A program made the translations under genes and the position numbers. From an uncultured Bacilli bacterium (lineage in GTDB: Bacteria; Bacillota_I; Bacilli_A; RF39; UBA660), in assembly GCA_934090795.1 (NCBI GenBank), contig CAKOJQ010000005.1:60381-124380 (forward strand): a stretch of 64,000 nucleotides of DNA, given 5' to 3'. Below the pieces are notes generated by a model. It saw only the letters and a program-made list of their open reading frames with translations, ran no database searches and was not told the DNA's origin. Positions 61,389 through 64,000 of this stretch are shown here, in pieces (position 1 is the stretch's first letter; each line of letters begins with the position of its first letter).

Positions 61389-61412
61389 AACTCCAATTAA
61401 GGAGTTTATTTT
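61388..61412 (+). terminator. Terminator of the 61158 gene
   Basis: AAACTCC and GGAGTTT form a perfect stem with a six-base loop and are followed by ATTTTAATT. Confidence 0.75.
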
Positions 61413-61433
61413 AATTATTAAAATATAAAATAA

Positions 61434-61464
61434 TAAGGATACTGCATTATAACAATATCCTTAT
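61434..61464 (-). terminator. Terminator-like hairpin after the Rpn gene
   Basis: AAGGATA pairs with TATCCTT across a 14-base loop; the following T tract on the minus strand is interrupted. Confidence 0.5.
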
Positions 61465-61472
61465 TTAAGAAT

Positions 61473-62330
61473 TTAAAGATTTTCAATTTTTTCTTTACTA
61501 ATACCTGTTATTTCAGATACTTCAGAAACACTAGTTCCTTTAGCTAATAATTTCTTAGCAATCGAAATAGCCTTTTTATTTTCGCCTTGAGATAATCCTT
61601 GAGATAATCCATCATTATATGATTCTTCTATTTCTGATTCTTTTATATAATCATCTAATTCTTTCTTATCATAATATAGTAAATTATTACTATTATTTGA
61701 ATAATCTCCCATAAACTTAGCCACCTTTTTTAAGAATAAGTTATCTCCTGCTAAATATTTATTTAATCTTTTACTTCTACTACTTAGCATTCTTAAAAAT
61801 CTTATTCCTTCTTCACTTACATTATATTCATTATTCCATGCTTTATCAAGTTCAAAGTGATATATTGTGAACGTATTTAGATATTCTTTTAAATTATCTT
61901 TATTCATTACTTTTATTACATTTTTTACCTTATCCATATTTTTAAATGAATATAAATCAAAGTTTACTTGTATTACAGTTACATCTTTATATTTCTTGCC
62001 TTTATTTTGTTCATTTAATATTATCTTATAAATATATAATAAATTCTTATACATTAAATATTTACTTTTTGATGTATTTAATTCTATATTTAAAAATGTA
62101 TTATCATTTAATTTATATACTAAATCAGTAACCATTAACTTATCATCTTCATAAAATGTAGTTATTTCATTATTAATTAAACTATAATTATTACACTCGA
62201 TATTTAATTTACACAAACTAATTATAAAATCCACTAATTCTTTACTATAAATACTTGCAAATGACTTAAACTCTCTATCATAAACTAAAGGTATAATATT
62301 ATTAGATATAACTATTGGATATTTTAACAT
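61473..62330 (-). CDS. Rpn-family PD-(D/E)XK recombination-promoting nuclease
   Basis: The 285-residue protein fits the Rpn/PDDEXK_2 family, once called transposase-like: DREFKSFASIYSKELVDFI, DLVYKLNDNTFLNIELNTSK (the nuclease core strands, ExN variant), KYKDVTVIQVNFD, and the characteristic C-terminal GLSQGLSQGENKKAISIAKKLLAKG followed by a helix-turn-helix-like VSEVSEITGISKEKI. Rpn proteins nick DNA and promote recombination. It is usually multicopy and mobile, though no terminal repeats are seen here. AGAAAGGAG precedes the ATG. Confidence 0.85.
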   Translation of the reverse strand: MLKYPIVISNNIIPLVYDREFKSFASIYSKELVDFIISLCKLNIECNNYSLINNEITTFYEDDKLMVTDLVYKLNDNTFLNIELNTSKSKYLMYKNLLYIYKIILNEQNKGKKYKDVTVIQVNFDLYSFKNMDKVKNVIKVMNKDNLKEYLNTFTIYHFELDKAWNNEYNVSEEGIRFLRMLSSRSKRLNKYLAGDNLFLKKVAKFMGDYSNNSNNLLYYDKKELDDYIKESEIEESYNDGLSQGLSQGENKKAISIAKKLLAKGTSVSEVSEITGISKEKIENL

Positions 62331-62435
62331 CTTTGTACTCCTTTCTAAGAAGATAGCATCTTTTATTTACCCTCTACATATATATTTAGTACAAAGATAA
62401 CGAGTTTACTTGTTTTTTTATTAAGTTTTTTGAAA

Positions 62436-62466
62436 AAATAAAAAAAGATAACCATTAAGTTACCTT
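62436..62466 (-). terminator. Terminator of the 62504 gene
   Basis: GGTAAC pairs with GTTATC (one G-U) around TTAAT-G, followed by TTTTTTTATTTT on the minus strand. Confidence 0.75.
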
Positions 62467-62503
62467 TGGATAATAGTTTTTATTTTTTTAATCATCTATA
62501 TTT

Positions 62504-63850
62504 TTATCCGATACGGAAGGCTGGAGCAAAACCGTTCGCTTCGTTAGGAGAATTATTAAAATTGGCATCACCATAAATACTCACATACCAAAAACTTACG
62601 CTATTGCCAAAATTAGCCTCGCGCAACCACCAATCATAGTTCGAATTATTGTATTGCTTTATAGCACTTGAGTAGTTTTCTGTTGTTACGCCTAAAGTTT
62701 TATAATAATCTAATTGTCTTGTTTGATTATATGCTTTATCTAATTCATGACCAAAAGATGTAACTTTATCTGCCCATACTTCATGAGGACTTAATAAATA
62801 TAATTTATCCGTTGATTCCCAATTTCCATCTGTTCTTTTATTATTTTTACTATCAGAACCATGTCCCGATATTACTTTGGTATCTATTATTACTTTTTGT
62901 AACTCACTTGGTAAAGATTTAAAGTAAATTCCATTCGCTAATCCTCTCGCTCCTGTTGCTGGCCAACCACCTACATTTGTGAAAGTACTGTTCATTGATC
63001 CTGTTATTAAGATATCAACAAACTCTACTACAAATCCACAGGCTGTTTGGGAAAAATCTTCTTGATTACATTCATCAGGTGTTGTGTTATTTGCTACTCT
63101 CACGGTATAACTATTTCCAGCTATTTCTACTTCTTTTTCGGATCCTACTGGATATGCATCTATTTGTCCACTTTGTACTACTTTTGCTATTGTTTCCCAT
63201 GAGTCTTTAGCAAATGTGGTTGCTTTTGGTGGCTCATAATTAACAACCACTTTTCCATTTATTTCTTTTCCTTTTTCACTATCTTGGTTTTTACCTGTAT
63301 CAGGAAATTGAAGTATTAAATTAAATGTAATTGTTTGATTCGACGTGTTTGCTGGAAACTCTCCTGTAACCATTTCAGTATAATTATTTCCGTTTTTTAA
63401 TGTTCCATGAGTATATCCTGTATACGAACTACTTCCTTGTACTGTTTGATTAGTAGTTCCTGTATATTCTACTGATATTTTAGAAGATGCATGTCTATTC
63501 ATTTCTTTTATGTAGTAATGAATTTGCCCATCACTAAATGTTGATGTGTATTTTAGTCCTACCTTATATGGCATGACAAGTCCACTGGTTATATTTGTGC
63601 CTGTTAAAGTAAATGTCTTATTCACTAATATTGCATTACTAGGTTGTATATCTTTTGATACTAATAAATCACTTTTTCCATCAGCATAATTTATTGTCAT
63701 TTTACCACTTGTTGCTGATATTATAGATGTACTTCCTTTATTATTGCTTGCACTAAAAAAAGCATATGTTATTCCTGAAAATATTATTAGGAGCATTATT
63801 ATTGTTCCTATCATAACATACACTTTTATTTGTTCTTCCTTATTATACAT
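62504..63850 (-). CDS. Anchored surface protein with variable lectin-like C-terminus, phase-variable candidate
   Basis: The ATG at 63850 has GGTGAT four bases upstream; the longer reading runs through the promoter and is rejected. One helix (VMIGTIIMLLIIFSGITYAFFSA) with the camelysin/TasA-like YAFFSA start precedes a beta-rich stalk and a C-terminal domain nearly identical to that of 49579-51039 (AYPVGSEKEVEIAG, ACGFVVEFVDI, TNVGGWPA, TKVISGHG, KAYNQTRQLDYYK). The last ~45 residues (DWWLREANFGNS... GFAPAFRIG) differ and use unusually GC-rich codons. Expression is likely controlled by a promoter with a G8 spacer tract. Confidence 0.8.
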   Translation of the reverse strand: MYNKEEQIKVYVMIGTIIMLLIIFSGITYAFFSASNNKGSTSIISATSGKMTINYADGKSDLLVSKDIQPSNAILVNKTFTLTGTNITSGLVMPYKVGLKYTSTFSDGQIHYYIKEMNRHASSKISVEYTGTTNQTVQGSSSYTGYTHGTLKNGNNYTEMVTGEFPANTSNQTITFNLILQFPDTGKNQDSEKGKEINGKVVVNYEPPKATTFAKDSWETIAKVVQSGQIDAYPVGSEKEVEIAGNSYTVRVANNTTPDECNQEDFSQTACGFVVEFVDILITGSMNSTFTNVGGWPATGARGLANGIYFKSLPSELQKVIIDTKVISGHGSDSKNNKRTDGNWESTDKLYLLSPHEVWADKVTSFGHELDKAYNQTRQLDYYKTLGVTTENYSSAIKQYNNSNYDWWLREANFGNSVSFWYVSIYGDANFNNSPNEANGFAPAFRIG

Positions 63851-63875
63851 ATAAATCACCATATTCCATAGTGAA

Positions 63876-63904
63876 ATTATAACTCGGTTTACCCCCCCCG
63901 TCAA
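63876..63904 (-). promoter_or_regulatory. Promoter with an eight-G tract in its spacer
   Basis: TTGACG (899-904) and TATAAT (876-881) on the minus strand are 17 bases apart. Eight consecutive G (63892-63899) begin in the last base of the -35 and fill the spacer. Slippage would change the spacing and thus promoter strength. Confidence 0.8.
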
Positions 63905-63956
63905 GCGAACATTTGTCATTTTTTGTAAGCATTAAAGTTTTCCCTATGTTTCTTCT

Positions 63957-63998
63957 TCCGGATTTCTTCCACGTGAAAAATCCGGATTTTTATTTTTT
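63957..63998 (+). terminator. Intrinsic terminator at the right edge
   Basis: TCCGGATTT pairs with AAATCCGGA around a 12-base loop, followed by TTTTATTTTTT on the plus strand. No plus-strand gene precedes it in the window, so it may shield the surface gene's region or serve an unseen short transcript. Confidence 0.65.
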
Positions 63999-64000
63999 GT

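Noticed and set aside
61473..62330. Rpn gene as an active transposon with ends
   Set aside because: The family was once labelled transposase, but no terminal repeats or target duplications flank it here.
1..64000. tRNA genes, rRNA, tmRNA, riboswitches or CRISPR arrays
   Set aside because: I saw no cloverleaf with a GGTTCGA-type arm, no conserved aptamer core and no regularly spaced direct repeats; direct repeats at 37.4-38.9 kb are gene modules.

Overview
The window is strikingly AT-rich, densely coded and mostly minus-strand. It has Firmicutes-type signals: AGGAGG-like ribosome sites, TTGACA/TATAAT-like promoters and many intrinsic terminators. TGA is a true stop (relA, the KilA-N gene and pncB all end in TGA, often inside an ATGA overlap), so this is not the Mycoplasma code. 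SpoVB-, SpoIIP-, RodA- and LtaS-like envelope genes, RelA, RbgA, an M16 pair and a ComN-like protein point to a low-GC Bacilli lineage with a cell wall. An uncultured gut lineage close to Mollicutes is my guess; the sequence alone does not settle it. No rRNA, tRNA or CRISPR array was recognised.

Layout. 0-4 kb: glycosyltransferases for a surface polysaccharide. 4-14 kb: housekeeping genes (dtd, relA, topA, rnhB, rbgA) with a SpoVB-like flippase and an LtaS-like sulfatase. 14-16 kb: small accessory patch (KilA-N protein, HAD protein, broken RhuM gene). 16-19 kb: plus-strand M16 peptidase pair. 19-29 kb: small accessory and membrane genes, a P-type ATPase, a decayed alpha/beta hydrolase, and an O-acyltransferase with two SGNH domains. 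29-36.6 kb: asnB, an HD phosphohydrolase, two genes each split by a one-base frameshift (ProX-like and MazG-like), a toastrack/LiaF-like envelope pair, ung and an NrtR-like regulator. 36.7-42.6 kb: accessory island with a Panacea protein, a repeated small hydrophobic-peptide/antisense-RNA module, and a family of unknown helical proteins with decayed copies. 42.7-49.4 kb: eight-gene operon, seven of whose genes fit NAD salvage and synthesis. 49.6-64 kb: surface and envelope genes, including two paralogous anchored proteins with variable lectin-like C-termini, a possible thioester adhesin and an Rpn-family nuclease.

How genes work together. pncA, pncB, a Nudix hydrolase, nadE, nadD, pncC and nadK form a nicotinamide/nicotinate-to-NAD(P) pathway. 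They are read from one strong promoter whose -10 is covered by one of two matching 8-7-8 inverted repeats. An NrtR-like protein with a degenerate Nudix box, encoded 6 kb away, is the obvious candidate repressor.

The best candidate for an undescribed system is at 37.4-38.9 kb: three tandem copies (the third decayed) of a module with a plus-strand promoter, an mRNA leader that can hide its own ribosome site, a 25-31-residue hydrophobic lysine-flanked peptide, a shared mid-terminator, and a convergent minus-strand promoter for an antisense RNA. This is type I toxin-antitoxin architecture. A truncated duplicate of the neighbouring 740-residue unknown gene suggests that toxin module and gene were duplicated as one unit. 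A second notable signal is a run of eight G residues exactly between -35 and -10 of the last surface-protein gene, a likely phase-variable promoter.
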